DNA of 64,000 bases from an uncultured Lachnospiraceae bacterium (GTDB taxonomy: Bacteria > Bacillota > Clostridia > Lachnospirales > Lachnospiraceae), in NCBI GenBank assembly GCA_910579225.1, contig CAJTTI010000008.1, positions 1-64,000 of the forward strand. Direction: 5' to 3'. The position numbers and the translations under genes were made by a program. Positions 8,388 to 16,403 of the stretch are shown piece by piece. Numbering within the stretch: position 1 is the first letter of the stretch; the number at the start of each line of letters is the position of its first letter. The notes below the pieces were generated by a model. The model did not search any database. It was not told the DNA's origin and worked only from the letters and a program-made list of their open reading frames with translations.

Positions 8388-9905
8388 TCAGATGGATTCT
8401 TCAAAACAGCTTTCCAAATCATGAAACAGCTTTTTATACATTCTATAACCTTCTCCATAGACCTTTTTCTTCTCCGGCGCAGGAACTGTCCGATCCTTCA
8501 CTGTCACCATATTCCCGGCAGCTTCACCAAGATCTTTGAAGATACCGACTGCTTTTCCTGCCAAAATTGCAGCTCCCAGAGAAGCAGCTTCCACAGAATT
8601 AACTGTCTCCAAAGGAATTTGACAGATATCCGACTTGATCTGATTCCAAACCTGACTTTTGGAACCTCCTCCAAGGCTTCGGATCTCTTTTACTTCTATC
8701 CCCATATCCGCAAGAGAATCCAGGTTTCGCTTTAAAATATAACCGAGAGATTCCATAAGGGCCCTCATAAAATGCGCCCGTGTATGCTGAAGTGTGAAGC
8801 CGAACCACACGCCTTTAGCTCTGGCATTCACATCCGGCGCGTTGGATCCTGCGAGATGAGGAAGCATCAAAAGCCCCTCGCTGCCTGCCGGAATCTTCTC
8901 CACTTCCCTGCTGATCAGGTTATATGCGTCATCCAGTCCCAATTCCTGGGTCTGCATCTCCACCGGACAGAACCTGTCGCGAAACCATCGAAGCGTCATA
9001 CCGCCGTTGGTAAACGTATGAATCATATAGGTGTCAGTATCTGCAAAATAGTGAAGCGGCATCCGGCGATTGGGATCAAAGACCGGCCGTGATACCGGCG
9101 CGCAGATGGCAAGCGCCGCACCTATGGTCTCTGAAAACATTCCTTCTTTTGTATTGCCTGCGCCGATCGCTCCGGCCGCCTGATCCAGCGCTCCTGTGCA
9201 GACCGTCAGATTCCGAATCAGTCCCAGTTCTTCCGCCACATTCGGCAGAATCCGCCCCACCACTTCTCCGGATTCACGCACCGGCGCCAGCTGCTCTTCC
9301 CGGATTTCCAGAGCCTCCAGCATTTCCTGCCAGTATTTTTTATGAATAATATCCCAATATGTGGAAGAGCATACCAGAGAACCTTCCGTGGCAAATCTCC
9401 CGGTCATTCGATAAATAAAATAATCTTCAATCAGGAGAAATTTATCTGTTTTCTTAAAAATCTCCGGCTCGTGATTTTTCACCCACAGAATCTTGGAAGC
9501 CGGCCAGCATGGCTCAAAACTGACCTGCCCGGTCACTTGATAGCAAGTCTCGTCCCCGAACTTCTCTTTCAGAAAGAGCGCCTCCTCCTGAGCACGGTTG
9601 TCCATCCATACGATGGCATTGCGAAGATCATTCCCTTCTTCGTCCAGGAAAAAAATCGTCTCACCCTGGGCAGAAATCGCCAGAGCCGCCTCATCTTCTT
9701 CCTGAAACAAATATTTTTCCTTCAATTCGGCAACTGCCGCCTTAAAAGCATTCCAGTATACTTCCCCTGACTCCTCCACATAATTCACTTGCGGAGTTAT
9801 CAATACATATTCCTGCGTGGATACTGCCAGAAGTTCTCCGGCAGTATCAAATACTGCTGCTTTCAAAGCAGTGGTCCCTATATCCAATCCAATCAGCAGT
9901 TTCAT
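8388..9905 (-). CDS. FGGY-family carbohydrate kinase
   Basis: A 505-residue sugar kinase with the N-terminal ATP-phosphate loop DIGTTALKAAVFD, the SAQGET segment, a catalytic aspartate in GALDQAAGAIG and the C-terminal LGGGSKSQVWNQI motif that binds adenosine. Length fits xylulose, gluconate and related kinases. It should phosphorylate the imported compound or an intermediate. The ATG overlaps the upstream aldolase stop by four bases (ATGA), showing tight coupling. The sugar specificity cannot be set from these motifs; xylulose-, gluconate- and apulose-type activities are all open. Confidence 0.9.
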   Translation of the reverse strand: MKLLIGLDIGTTALKAAVFDTAGELLAVSTQEYVLITPQVNYVEESGEVYWNAFKAAVAELKEKYLFQEEDEAALAISAQGETIFFLDEEGNDLRNAIVWMDNRAQEEALFLKEKFGDETCYQVTGQVSFEPCWPASKILWVKNHEPEIFKKTDKFLLIEDYFIYRMTGRFATEGSLVCSSTYWDIIHKKYWQEMLEALEIREEQLAPVRESGEVVGRILPNVAEELGLIRNLTVCTGALDQAAGAIGAGNTKEGMFSETIGAALAICAPVSRPVFDPNRRMPLHYFADTDTYMIHTFTNGGMTLRWFRDRFCPVEMQTQELGLDDAYNLISREVEKIPAGSEGLLMLPHLAGSNAPDVNARAKGVWFGFTLQHTRAHFMRALMESLGYILKRNLDSLADMGIEVKEIRSLGGGSKSQVWNQIKSDICQIPLETVNSVEAASLGAAILAGKAVGIFKDLGEAAGNMVTVKDRTVPAPEKKKVYGEGYRMYKKLFHDLESCFEESI

Positions 9906-10708
9906 GATTGATCCATCTCCATTGCGGATTTTCTCATCATTCCGCCCACATTTGCCCAGTAATCTTTCAGAATATCAAATTCATCACCGATACAGAAATC
10001 TTTTACTCCAAGTTCCTTATAATATTCTGCATCCTTGGGATCGTATAACTCCACGCGCGGGCGTACGCCGTTTGCGATGGCGACCTCAATACAGTGTTTT
10101 TCAGCCGCTTTCCATTCCGGCTTATGTTCGGCAGAATTACAGCCAATGCTCATACAGTAGTCAGAGGGGCCAAACTGAATCATATCCACGCCCGGCACTT
10201 TACAGATTGCCTCGATATCATCAACTGCTGATTTTTTCTCAATCATAAACGCTTTCACCAGACTTGCGTTCATGTCCACATACTCCATCTGGGACGGTTC
10301 CGGATTGTATCCAAGCCATCTTCCATTCGGATAACCAAAACGACCGTTATATGCCGGAGTTTCCGGAGTGATCAGCGTCATAGTCTCTTTTACCTGCTCC
10401 GCATTCTGGTGATCCGTGAACAAAATCGCCTGAAATCCCATAGCCGCCGCTTTCTGCGCCACATAACCGCGGTTCTGGAAATCCACTTTCAGCATGGAAC
10501 CCACACCCTGATTCTCGCATGCACGTACCAGATCTTCCAGCTCCCTCATGTTATAGGGCACATACTCTGCAAGAAACTCCAGATAATCGAAACTTCCCGA
10601 CGCCGCCGCTGCTTCAGCAGTCGTTCCCCAAGGACTCCAGATCCGGGTATTCACCATCGGCTTTCCTTCTTTTAACAGTTTTCTGATTTTGTTTTCCATC
10701 GTTACCAT
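9902..10708 (-). CDS. HpcH/HpaI-family aldolase
   Basis: A 268-residue TIM-barrel class II aldolase. The family cleaves 2-keto-3-deoxy or 4-hydroxy-2-oxo acids, usually to pyruvate plus an aldehyde, using a divalent metal. The expected metal ligands fit the glutamate in FMIEKKSA and the aspartate in QFGPSDYC. Members such as HpaI, GarL and RhmA differ only in aldehyde substrate. The first ATG follows AGGAGG with a 9-base spacer. It is coupled to the kinase downstream and 48 bases after the dehydrogenase gene. A retro-aldol step giving a C2-C4 aldehyde would fit the glycerate kinase at the end of the operon. Confidence 0.9.
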   Translation of the reverse strand: MVTMENKIRKLLKEGKPMVNTRIWSPWGTTAEAAAASGSFDYLEFLAEYVPYNMRELEDLVRACENQGVGSMLKVDFQNRGYVAQKAAAMGFQAILFTDHQNAEQVKETMTLITPETPAYNGRFGYPNGRWLGYNPEPSQMEYVDMNASLVKAFMIEKKSAVDDIEAICKVPGVDMIQFGPSDYCMSIGCNSAEHKPEWKAAEKHCIEVAIANGVRPRVELYDPKDAEYYKELGVKDFCIGDEFDILKDYWANVGGMMRKSAMEMDQS

Positions 10709-10756
10709 CTTCTATATCCTCCTAATTTTAAATTGATGTTATGATTCGTTTTCTTC

Positions 10757-11827
10757 TTACTGGCGGTCTGTGGGATGCGACTTCAAGAATGCCGCGTCTA
10801 CTCCCAGCTCTTCCGCAGCCTTCGTCAGATCATCTACCAGAGTTTCCGGAAGTACCACCCCTTCCTCTGCATTCAGCAGTTTGCACCCATACTCTATCTC
10901 ACCCGGATATTTGGCTGCTCCCATGCCTTCTTTCATCGGAAGTGCATGGAGCCTGTCAATATAGTTCTCTGCATCTCTCTGAAACTCTGCCAGTTCCCGG
11001 AATGCCGAAATATTAAAGCATGCAAAGCACTGACTGGATAATTCCGGCGTATCAGCAAGATCCTGGTTGTTAATATCCGGTGAAAGCACGCCGCCGGACA
11101 GAAGCGTTGCAAAAAGCTCAATGACCAGAGCGATCCCGAATCCCTTATGGCCTGCCATTGTTGTCATCATATAGCAGTCTTCCACTTTTGTTGTGTCATT
11201 TCCATCCTTATCCAGCATCCATCCAGATGGAATCTCCTTACCGCGTTTTGCAAGGTCCTTGCATTTGCCCATAGCCACCAAACTAGTTGCCATATCCACG
11301 CAGAACTCCGGATATTTTTCTCCTGCTTTAAAGGCAAAAGCAAAAGGATTATTACCCATAAAAGGTTCTCTGGCCCCCGGAGGTCCCATGGTCAGGTCTG
11401 TATTGGAGCATGCAAACCCGATCATGTCATTTCCCGCCAGTTTTAATGCCCAATGAGCTCCCATACCGAAATGATTACTGTTTTTCACAACTACCATGCT
11501 AATCAGATGATCTTTAGCCTTTTGCCGGCAAAGCTTCACAGCCTTCTCTCCAACTAAAGCTCCAAGCCCGCCCTGTGCATCAATTACCGCCGTATTAGCA
11601 GTTTCTTTGATAACCGGATACGTACTGTCTTTCGACGCTCCGCCTTCCTGAATCTTTTTCAGATAGGGTACCGTCCGAAGAACACCATGGCTTCTCACAT
11701 TTCTGAGATCTGCATGGACCAGAAGTTCTGCCACAGAGCCTGCGTCTTTGTCTTCCAGCCCGGCAGCCATGAAGATCCGCTTTGTGAAATCTTCCAGCGA
11801 CTTCGCATCTACTGCATAATTCTGCAT
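10757..11827 (-). CDS. Ldh-family (malate/L-lactate-type) NAD(P)-dependent oxidoreductase
   Basis: A 356-residue member of the MDH/LDH2 superfamily, which includes malate, L-sulfolactate, ureidoglycolate and 2,3-diketogulonate dehydrogenases and oxidises or reduces 2-hydroxy acids. The N terminus has the RSHGVLRTVPYL segment, and KNSNHFGMGAHWAL carries the family's catalytic histidine. MGPPGAREPFMGNNPFAFAF is typical of the NAD-binding part. Start has a GAGGA-type site. It is the first enzyme gene after the DMT permease in the leftward run. The hydroxy-acid substrate is unknown. Confidence 0.9.
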   Translation of the reverse strand: MQNYAVDAKSLEDFTKRIFMAAGLEDKDAGSVAELLVHADLRNVRSHGVLRTVPYLKKIQEGGASKDSTYPVIKETANTAVIDAQGGLGALVGEKAVKLCRQKAKDHLISMVVVKNSNHFGMGAHWALKLAGNDMIGFACSNTDLTMGPPGAREPFMGNNPFAFAFKAGEKYPEFCVDMATSLVAMGKCKDLAKRGKEIPSGWMLDKDGNDTTKVEDCYMMTTMAGHKGFGIALVIELFATLLSGGVLSPDINNQDLADTPELSSQCFACFNISAFRELAEFQRDAENYIDRLHALPMKEGMGAAKYPGEIEYGCKLLNAEEGVVLPETLVDDLTKAAEELGVDAAFLKSHPTDRQ

Positions 11828-11937
11828 CTTTCCTCTCTCCTCTCTTTTTCTCTTCTTTTTCCTTATCTGTGTTTCATATCTGCATTATAGCAATTCCATA
11901 TTTATAATTCCATTCTCCCGTTTGCGCCCCATATTTC

Positions 11938-12810
11938 CTATTTTGTCTCCCCTGTATGTGCATCCTTCTCCTGTCCTGCCAGCAATACCGCCGCAAACAT
12001 CAGGACACATCCCGCCAGACTCCCCATCGTCAGATGTTCTCCCAGTAGAACCACTGAAAAAAACATGCCAAAGACTGATTCCATAGCCAGAAGAACCGCC
12101 GATACTGCAGGAGGAAGTTTTTCCTGTCCCAGAAGCTGCAGTAAAAACCCGCACATAGTACTGAAGATCCCCAGATAAATCAACGGCCAGAGCACAGCCG
12201 GGCAAAACTGTTCCAGCGGAAATGAGACTCCTGCCAGAAGCTGAACGGCTCCTGCCGCCAAAGCTGCAAACCCAAACTGCAATACTGTCAGAAGAATGGT
12301 GTCTTCCTGTTCTGTAAAACGATCCGCCGCAAGAATATGTACCGTAAATCCCAGGCTCCCAGCCAGAGCAAGGAAATCCCCTTTTCCTATTCCCGCATTT
12401 CCTGCTCCTGTCAGAAGCAGGAGCCCCGGCAGCGCCAGCAAAACAGAAAACAGGCATTTCTTCCCAGGTCTCTTTTTCCAGAGTGCCCATTGCAAAAACG
12501 GAACCAGTACCACGTAAAACGCTGTGATAAAAGCAACTTTACCAGCAGTTGTATCTTCGCATCCCAGCGCCCAAGTCTGAAAATACTGGCCGATACACAA
12601 AAAAACACCTAATACTGCTCCGTCTGCCAATGCCCGTCCTGTCATCTTTCCAAGCTTCCGCACAAATATCAGTGCAAGTACCATAAATGCTGTCAGATAC
12701 CGGCTGGTCATTAAAAAAGACAATGATATCATATCCAGAGAATCCCGGATCACTACATATCCATATCCCCAGATGACCGTTGCCAGCAAAATCTCCAGGC
12801 TTCCTGTCAT
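11938..12810 (-). CDS. DMT-superfamily permease (EamA domains)
   Basis: About 290 residues with ten hydrophobic segments arranged as two EamA repeats, the usual form of drug/metabolite transporters. The start EILLATVIWGYGYVVIRDS is typical of the first helix. I choose the ATG at 12810; an upstream in-frame GTG at 12828 would add six residues. It opens the leftward catabolic run and is divergent from the araC gene. It could export a product or import a second substrate; EamA members are too diverse to decide. Confidence 0.85.
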   Translation of the reverse strand: MTGSLEILLATVIWGYGYVVIRDSLDMISLSFLMTSRYLTAFMVLALIFVRKLGKMTGRALADGAVLGVFLCIGQYFQTWALGCEDTTAGKVAFITAFYVVLVPFLQWALWKKRPGKKCLFSVLLALPGLLLLTGAGNAGIGKGDFLALAGSLGFTVHILAADRFTEQEDTILLTVLQFGFAALAAGAVQLLAGVSFPLEQFCPAVLWPLIYLGIFSTMCGFLLQLLGQEKLPPAVSAVLLAMESVFGMFFSVVLLGEHLTMGSLAGCVLMFAAVLLAGQEKDAHTGETK

Positions 12811-12866
12811 GCGTTTTCCTGTCAACACTCGCTTTTCGCCTCGCTTCCTTTCTTTTTTTGCGCTCT

Positions 12867-12913
12867 ATTTTACTACGTTTTTAATTATTTTCTGTATATT
12901 TACCTGTATTTAC
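12867..12913 (-). promoter_or_regulatory. Candidate activator-dependent promoter with tandem repeat upstream of the DMT permease operon
   Basis: On the minus strand a TAAAAT -10 box (12867-12872) lacks a recognisable -35 box. Just upstream lie two direct repeats, GTAAATATACAG (12892-12903) and GTAAATACAG (12904-12913). Weak -35 plus direct repeats is the usual layout of promoters turned on by AraC-family proteins; the araC gene is divergent and adjacent. Binding is an inference. Confidence 0.45.
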
Positions 12914-12968
12914 ACTTTTCCTATTCTTTTTTACATTTCTCATTTTGCTTTTTTCATCTTTTTTCCGT

Positions 12969-12998
12969 TTGACATCTGTTTTTAGTAAGAGTTACAAT
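12969..12998 (+). promoter_or_regulatory. Promoter of the araC-family gene
   Basis: TTGACA (12969-12974) and TACAAT (12993-12998), 18 bases apart, lie about 60 bases before the start codon. The -35 is perfect and the -10 one mismatch from consensus. Confidence 0.7.
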
Positions 12999-13062
12999 AG
13001 AAACATACCCAGGAGGATACCTTGCCAAAACCGGCAGTTCTATACAAAGGAGGAGATTCATC

Positions 13063-13941
13063 ATGCAGATCGATATGAAAAGCGCCACACTAATGTCCAA
13101 ATCCGATACTTATGACGGTGATTACAACTGCGTCATGCGGCGACCCCGCAACGAATTTATCAGCGGCCCCCACTTTCATGATTTCTATGAATTTGTCATC
13201 TATCTTGGCAACGCCGGAATCTTCCGGATCGAAGACGGAGAATATCTGGTCCGCCGGGGCGACATCGTTCTGATTGATATTTTTAAAGCACATACTCTCC
13301 TTTATAACAAGACAGAAAGCTATGAACGTTTCAGTGTTTCCATCGATCTTGGGCTTCTCATTTCCTTTAGTACGCCGGAATGCAATCTCCTGGACGTCTT
13401 CCATAAATGCTCTGACCGTCATCCGATCTATCATCTGGAAGAACAACAGCTTCAAAAATACCTTAATCTTCTGAATGACTACATGAAAACACAAATGTCC
13501 AGGGGAAAAGAGATTCGGGAAAAAGCGCTTGTTCATCAGCTCCTCGCCTATATCTACAGCGACTGCTATACGGGGGAACACGCCGACGCCACTGACTCCC
13601 ATCATACGGAGATCATTGCCCGGCTGATCAGTTACATCAATGCACACCTGAGTGAAGACTTCTCTCTTGCACAGCTTTCTGCAGAAGTAAATTACAGTGA
13701 ATACTATGTCTGCCGTCTGTTCAGCCGCCTGACAGGCAAACCTCTGACCAAATATATCCAGGAAAAACGGATTCGGGAAGCGTGCTGCCTGCTGAAAGGA
13801 CAGCATTCCATCACCCAGGCTGCGGAACAAGTAGGTTTTAACAACTACAGTTATTTCTATAAAACTTTCCGTAAAATCATGGGAATGGGACCGGCCGAAT
13901 ACCAGAACCAGTTCCAACTTTCCCGAAAGACCGCCAATTAA
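13063..13941 (+). CDS. AraC-family transcriptional regulator
   Basis: A 292-residue regulator. The N-terminal half is a cupin-type ligand-binding domain (FISGPHFHDFYEFV and the GDIVLIDIFKAHTL turn); residues about 185-285 hold two helix-turn-helix units with the family signature (YFYKTFRKIMGMGPAEYQ). It probably senses the pathway substrate and turns on the flanking arms. Start follows AAAGGAGG. It is divergent from the DMT-permease operon and convergent with the isomerase-like gene, from which a large hairpin separates it. Confidence 0.93.
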   Translation: MQIDMKSATLMSKSDTYDGDYNCVMRRPRNEFISGPHFHDFYEFVIYLGNAGIFRIEDGEYLVRRGDIVLIDIFKAHTLLYNKTESYERFSVSIDLGLLISFSTPECNLLDVFHKCSDRHPIYHLEEQQLQKYLNLLNDYMKTQMSRGKEIREKALVHQLLAYIYSDCYTGEHADATDSHHTEIIARLISYINAHLSEDFSLAQLSAEVNYSEYYVCRLFSRLTGKPLTKYIQEKRIREACCLLKGQHSITQAAEQVGFNNYSYFYKTFRKIMGMGPAEYQNQFQLSRKTAN

Positions 13942-13960
13942 GCTAACTTTTAAAATATAA

Positions 13961-14057
13961 GGGCTGCCGCATATTTCGGTGATTCCGCAATCTATATGTC
14001 AGACTCATAAAATGTTTCTCCATATATTGCAGGAATTTACCATTTTGCGGCAGCCCC
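13961..14057. repeat. Long imperfect hairpin between convergent genes
   Basis: Nearly the whole 97-base segment folds back on itself. The outer 11-base stem is GGGCTGCCGCA (13961-13971) with TGCGGCAGCCC (14046-14056). Inside it, a GGTGATTCC-type stretch pairs imperfectly with GGAATTTACC, and GCAATCTATATG (13987-13998) pairs with CATATATTGC (14021-14030). It can act as a bidirectional terminator for araC and the isomerase-like gene, but it is much longer than the other terminators here. A small mobile element remnant or a structured RNA are alternatives; I see no target-site duplication. Confidence 0.75.
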
Positions 14058-14083
14058 TTCAACTTATAGGATTTGGATATTTT

Positions 14084-15418
14084 CTAAAATCTCACTTCTC
14101 TTACTTTCAGATATTTGCACAGAAGAGACAGTATCTCTGTATAATTTCCTTCTTTGACCAACAGATGATGATCCATGCCGGAACGGATCAGGCTTCTGAC
14201 TGCCTCGCTTGCTTTCTTCTCAATTGCCAGTTTAACAAGCAATTTCTCACCGCCGTCTATCCACTCTTGATCGGATGCTTCCACTACCCTTCCGGATTCT
14301 ACCAGAATCTGATACCCGTCGCAGCCGTTCCCCTGAATACTGGACACCGTCACCTTTTCCATCGGACGAAGGGGCAGACCTACAAAACTTCCTCTGTCTC
14401 CGCTGGGAGAAATCTGCACTTTTCTCAGATCGGCTGCCAGCGAATGGGCAGTGCTTCCCTCATGAGCCAGCGCCAGAATATTATTCTCATCATCCATGCT
14501 CCCGACCTCGCCAAGCGCTGTGGCTCCGCCTTTTGCCGCCTGGTTCAGCATATACATCACAACCGTATGTCCGATATCTCCTTCCGTGTCCAGAATGATT
14601 CCTTCATCTGCCAGCCAGCTGGATGGAAGGTTCATAAGACCGCTGTAGAACGGATAACATTCAGCCGCCAGCGCATCCAGAGAATATTTTTCCACGATCT
14701 GTTTTACCGCCAGGTATACCTTTGTCAGATGCAGCATAGCCTCTTCAGACGCCAGCACTTTGCCCGTACGTTTTTTCAGGCAGCACAGAGTTTTTTCCGC
14801 TTCCTCATCAGATATCTTATCTGCCGCATCTGTGATCTCTTCCATTTCAATATGCACCAGCGTCACGCCGAATTTTGCGGAAAACTCCCACTCTTCATTC
14901 GTGGTGTCCTGAGGCCCCGCCACTCTCCAGGTCTGCCTCGGTCCCACCAGCGCCAGCTTCATATTTTTCACAGATTTGATAATGCGGCCCACCTCTGCAA
15001 TTTTTGCCACTCTCTCAACCACCGCATCTTCATCTGCCAGGCCGTACACATAATCAAAAGGGATTCCGTGGGTAGTCAGAGCACTTCCAAAGTGCTGGAT
15101 GCATCCGATAGAAAAAGTCTCTGTATACGGCACTGCCCAGAATACGGTCGGAATCTGCATCTCATGTACCAGCACATAGAGTAGTGAGTCCGTCACCCAG
15201 GTGCTCAGAATAATAGTCAAAGAGTCCACTTTCTGCGCTTTCAGTTCCCTGCATACATCAATGGCATCCGCCGCATCCCACACAGTTCTCGTTCCGGCCA
15301 CTGCCATAATTCCTTTCTCTTCCAACGCTTTGACTGCGGAAACCGTCAGTTCCTCAGCGCGCTGTCCCCCACTTTCAAAATGACTCGCCACTGTTACAAT
15401 GCCCGTTTTTGTCTCCAT
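14084..15418 (-). CDS. L-fucose/L-arabinose-isomerase-like protein
   Basis: A 444-residue protein with the layout of the FucI/AraA isomerase-like group: an N-terminal Rossmann-type domain (SHFESGGQRAEE; LSTWVTDSLLYVL) and a C-terminal part with plausible metal ligands E253 (AAECYP), E279 (LDTEGDIG) and H319 (ALAHEGS), comparable to the Glu, Asp/Glu and His set of fucose isomerase. It would interconvert an aldose and a ketose with a divalent metal. It is shorter than FucI (about 590) and AraA (about 500), so it belongs to a divergent branch of unknown substrate. GAGGTG precedes the ATG. It follows the TIM-barrel-like gene by 24 bases. Confidence 0.7.
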   Translation of the reverse strand: METKTGIVTVASHFESGGQRAEELTVSAVKALEEKGIMAVAGTRTVWDAADAIDVCRELKAQKVDSLTIILSTWVTDSLLYVLVHEMQIPTVFWAVPYTETFSIGCIQHFGSALTTHGIPFDYVYGLADEDAVVERVAKIAEVGRIIKSVKNMKLALVGPRQTWRVAGPQDTTNEEWEFSAKFGVTLVHIEMEEITDAADKISDEEAEKTLCCLKKRTGKVLASEEAMLHLTKVYLAVKQIVEKYSLDALAAECYPFYSGLMNLPSSWLADEGIILDTEGDIGHTVVMYMLNQAAKGGATALGEVGSMDDENNILALAHEGSTAHSLAADLRKVQISPSGDRGSFVGLPLRPMEKVTVSSIQGNGCDGYQILVESGRVVEASDQEWIDGGEKLLVKLAIEKKASEAVRSLIRSGMDHHLLVKEGNYTEILSLLCKYLKVREVRF

Positions 15419-15442
15419 GATATCTTCACCTCATTTCTGTAT

Positions 15443-16117
15443 TTATTGTTTCTGCAGGAACGACACAACAACTTCCAGATTCTCACGGAAACTGCCTTCT
15501 TTTACAAAATTCTTTGTAAACAACGCGGAACCCATGGTAAAGTAGGCTGGATCCATCTGTTTTACCAGCAGCATCCTTTCTTCCGAACCGATACTGCCTG
15601 CAAGTACAGTAGGAATTGGGCTGGCTTTGACAAATGCTGCGGAGAGAACATTTGGATCCCCTTCCGCATAACGGTATCCAAGAAGATCCACGCCGCAGGC
15701 CCCTGCATCCTTAAATTTTCCGGCCTGTTCCAGCATATAATCACAGGAACCCTCCAGAACCGACGGGCTCTGAGACACGTTCCCCACAAACGGGAAATAT
15801 TTCAGGTTTGTACTCTTCACATATTCCATGACAGAATCATAGAAAATCGTCCCCAGCAGACAATCAAATCCGCACTCTACCGCCAGCTTCGCCCCTCTCA
15901 TGCACTCTTCCTCCGAATAAGTGACAACCTCGAGAAATGTAGTCTTTCCTTCTTTCTCCATCATTCCGCACAACTCTTTCATTTTGTGCGGCTCCAGTCC
16001 CACGTCTTTAAATCCCCAGTTTACCACCGGCAAATCTTTGCAGGCTTCAAACGTTTCCTTCGCATTCTTTACTGTTACATCATTGTGCGTCAGCATGACG
16101 ATCAGTTTCTCCAGCAT
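15443..16117 (-). CDS. Uncharacterised TIM-barrel-like protein
   Basis: A 224-residue soluble protein without a signal peptide. Alternating beta/alpha segments, each strand ending in small or charged residues (VVNWGFKDVG, TTFLEVVTYSEEE, FDCLLGTIF, ACGVDLLGYRY, PTVLAGSIGS), suggest a (beta/alpha)8 barrel like the epimerases and aldolases that handle small phosphorylated sugars. The C-terminal AGSIGSEERM and FTMGSALFTK segments look like a phosphate-binding loop in this fold. I do not recognise a named family. GGAGG precedes the ATG. It shares an operon with the isomerase-like gene, so an epimerase, isomerase or aldolase role is the natural guess. Confidence 0.55.
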   Translation of the reverse strand: MLEKLIVMLTHNDVTVKNAKETFEACKDLPVVNWGFKDVGLEPHKMKELCGMMEKEGKTTFLEVVTYSEEECMRGAKLAVECGFDCLLGTIFYDSVMEYVKSTNLKYFPFVGNVSQSPSVLEGSCDYMLEQAGKFKDAGACGVDLLGYRYAEGDPNVLSAAFVKASPIPTVLAGSIGSEERMLLVKQMDPAYFTMGSALFTKNFVKEGSFRENLEVVVSFLQKQ

Positions 16118-16179
16118 ATTTTACTACCTCCACAAAATATAATTTTCTGTTCAGAACTTCCTTTGTCCTGTCTGAACTC

Positions 16180-16208
16180 ATTATATTTTTTCGGAGACAT
16201 AAAGTCGA
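16180..16208 (-). promoter_or_regulatory. Candidate promoter of the TIM-barrel/isomerase operon
   Basis: Read on the minus strand, TATAAT (16180-16185) is perfect and sits 17 bases after TCGACT (16203-16208), one base from the common TTGACT. It lies about 65 bases before the start codon. No other gene lies in the 286 bases between the flanking genes; the rest holds the terminator of the next gene. Confidence 0.6.
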
Positions 16209-16353
16209 TTGAGGGGCTTGTCCTTCAGATTTCCTATTTTGTTCTTCCGTTTCTGAATCAGTTAATCATTATAGTCCCGGGACCACAGGTTCTCCAGTGT
16301 TTCCACCGTATCCGGAGTAGCCAGACGACCCTTTATATAATTTGTCTCAGACA

Positions 16354-16387
16354 CTAAAAACCCGCAGGCCGTGACAGCCTGCGGGTT
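16354..16387 (-). terminator. Terminator of the hydroxyacid dehydrogenase gene
   Basis: An 11-base perfect stem, AACCCGCAGGC with GCCTGCGGGTT (16359-16369 and 16377-16387), with a seven-base loop; the minus strand runs on into TTTTTAG. Confidence 0.93.
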
Positions 16388-16403
16388 CTGTTTCTTATCT
16401 GCT

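Noticed and set aside
13979..15184. 401-residue plus-strand open frame
   Set aside because: Antisense to the isomerase-like gene and starting within the long hairpin; no ribosome binding site and no known domain.
15380..16357. 325-residue plus-strand open frame
   Set aside because: Antisense to the TIM-barrel-like gene, and it runs through that operon's promoter; no start signal.
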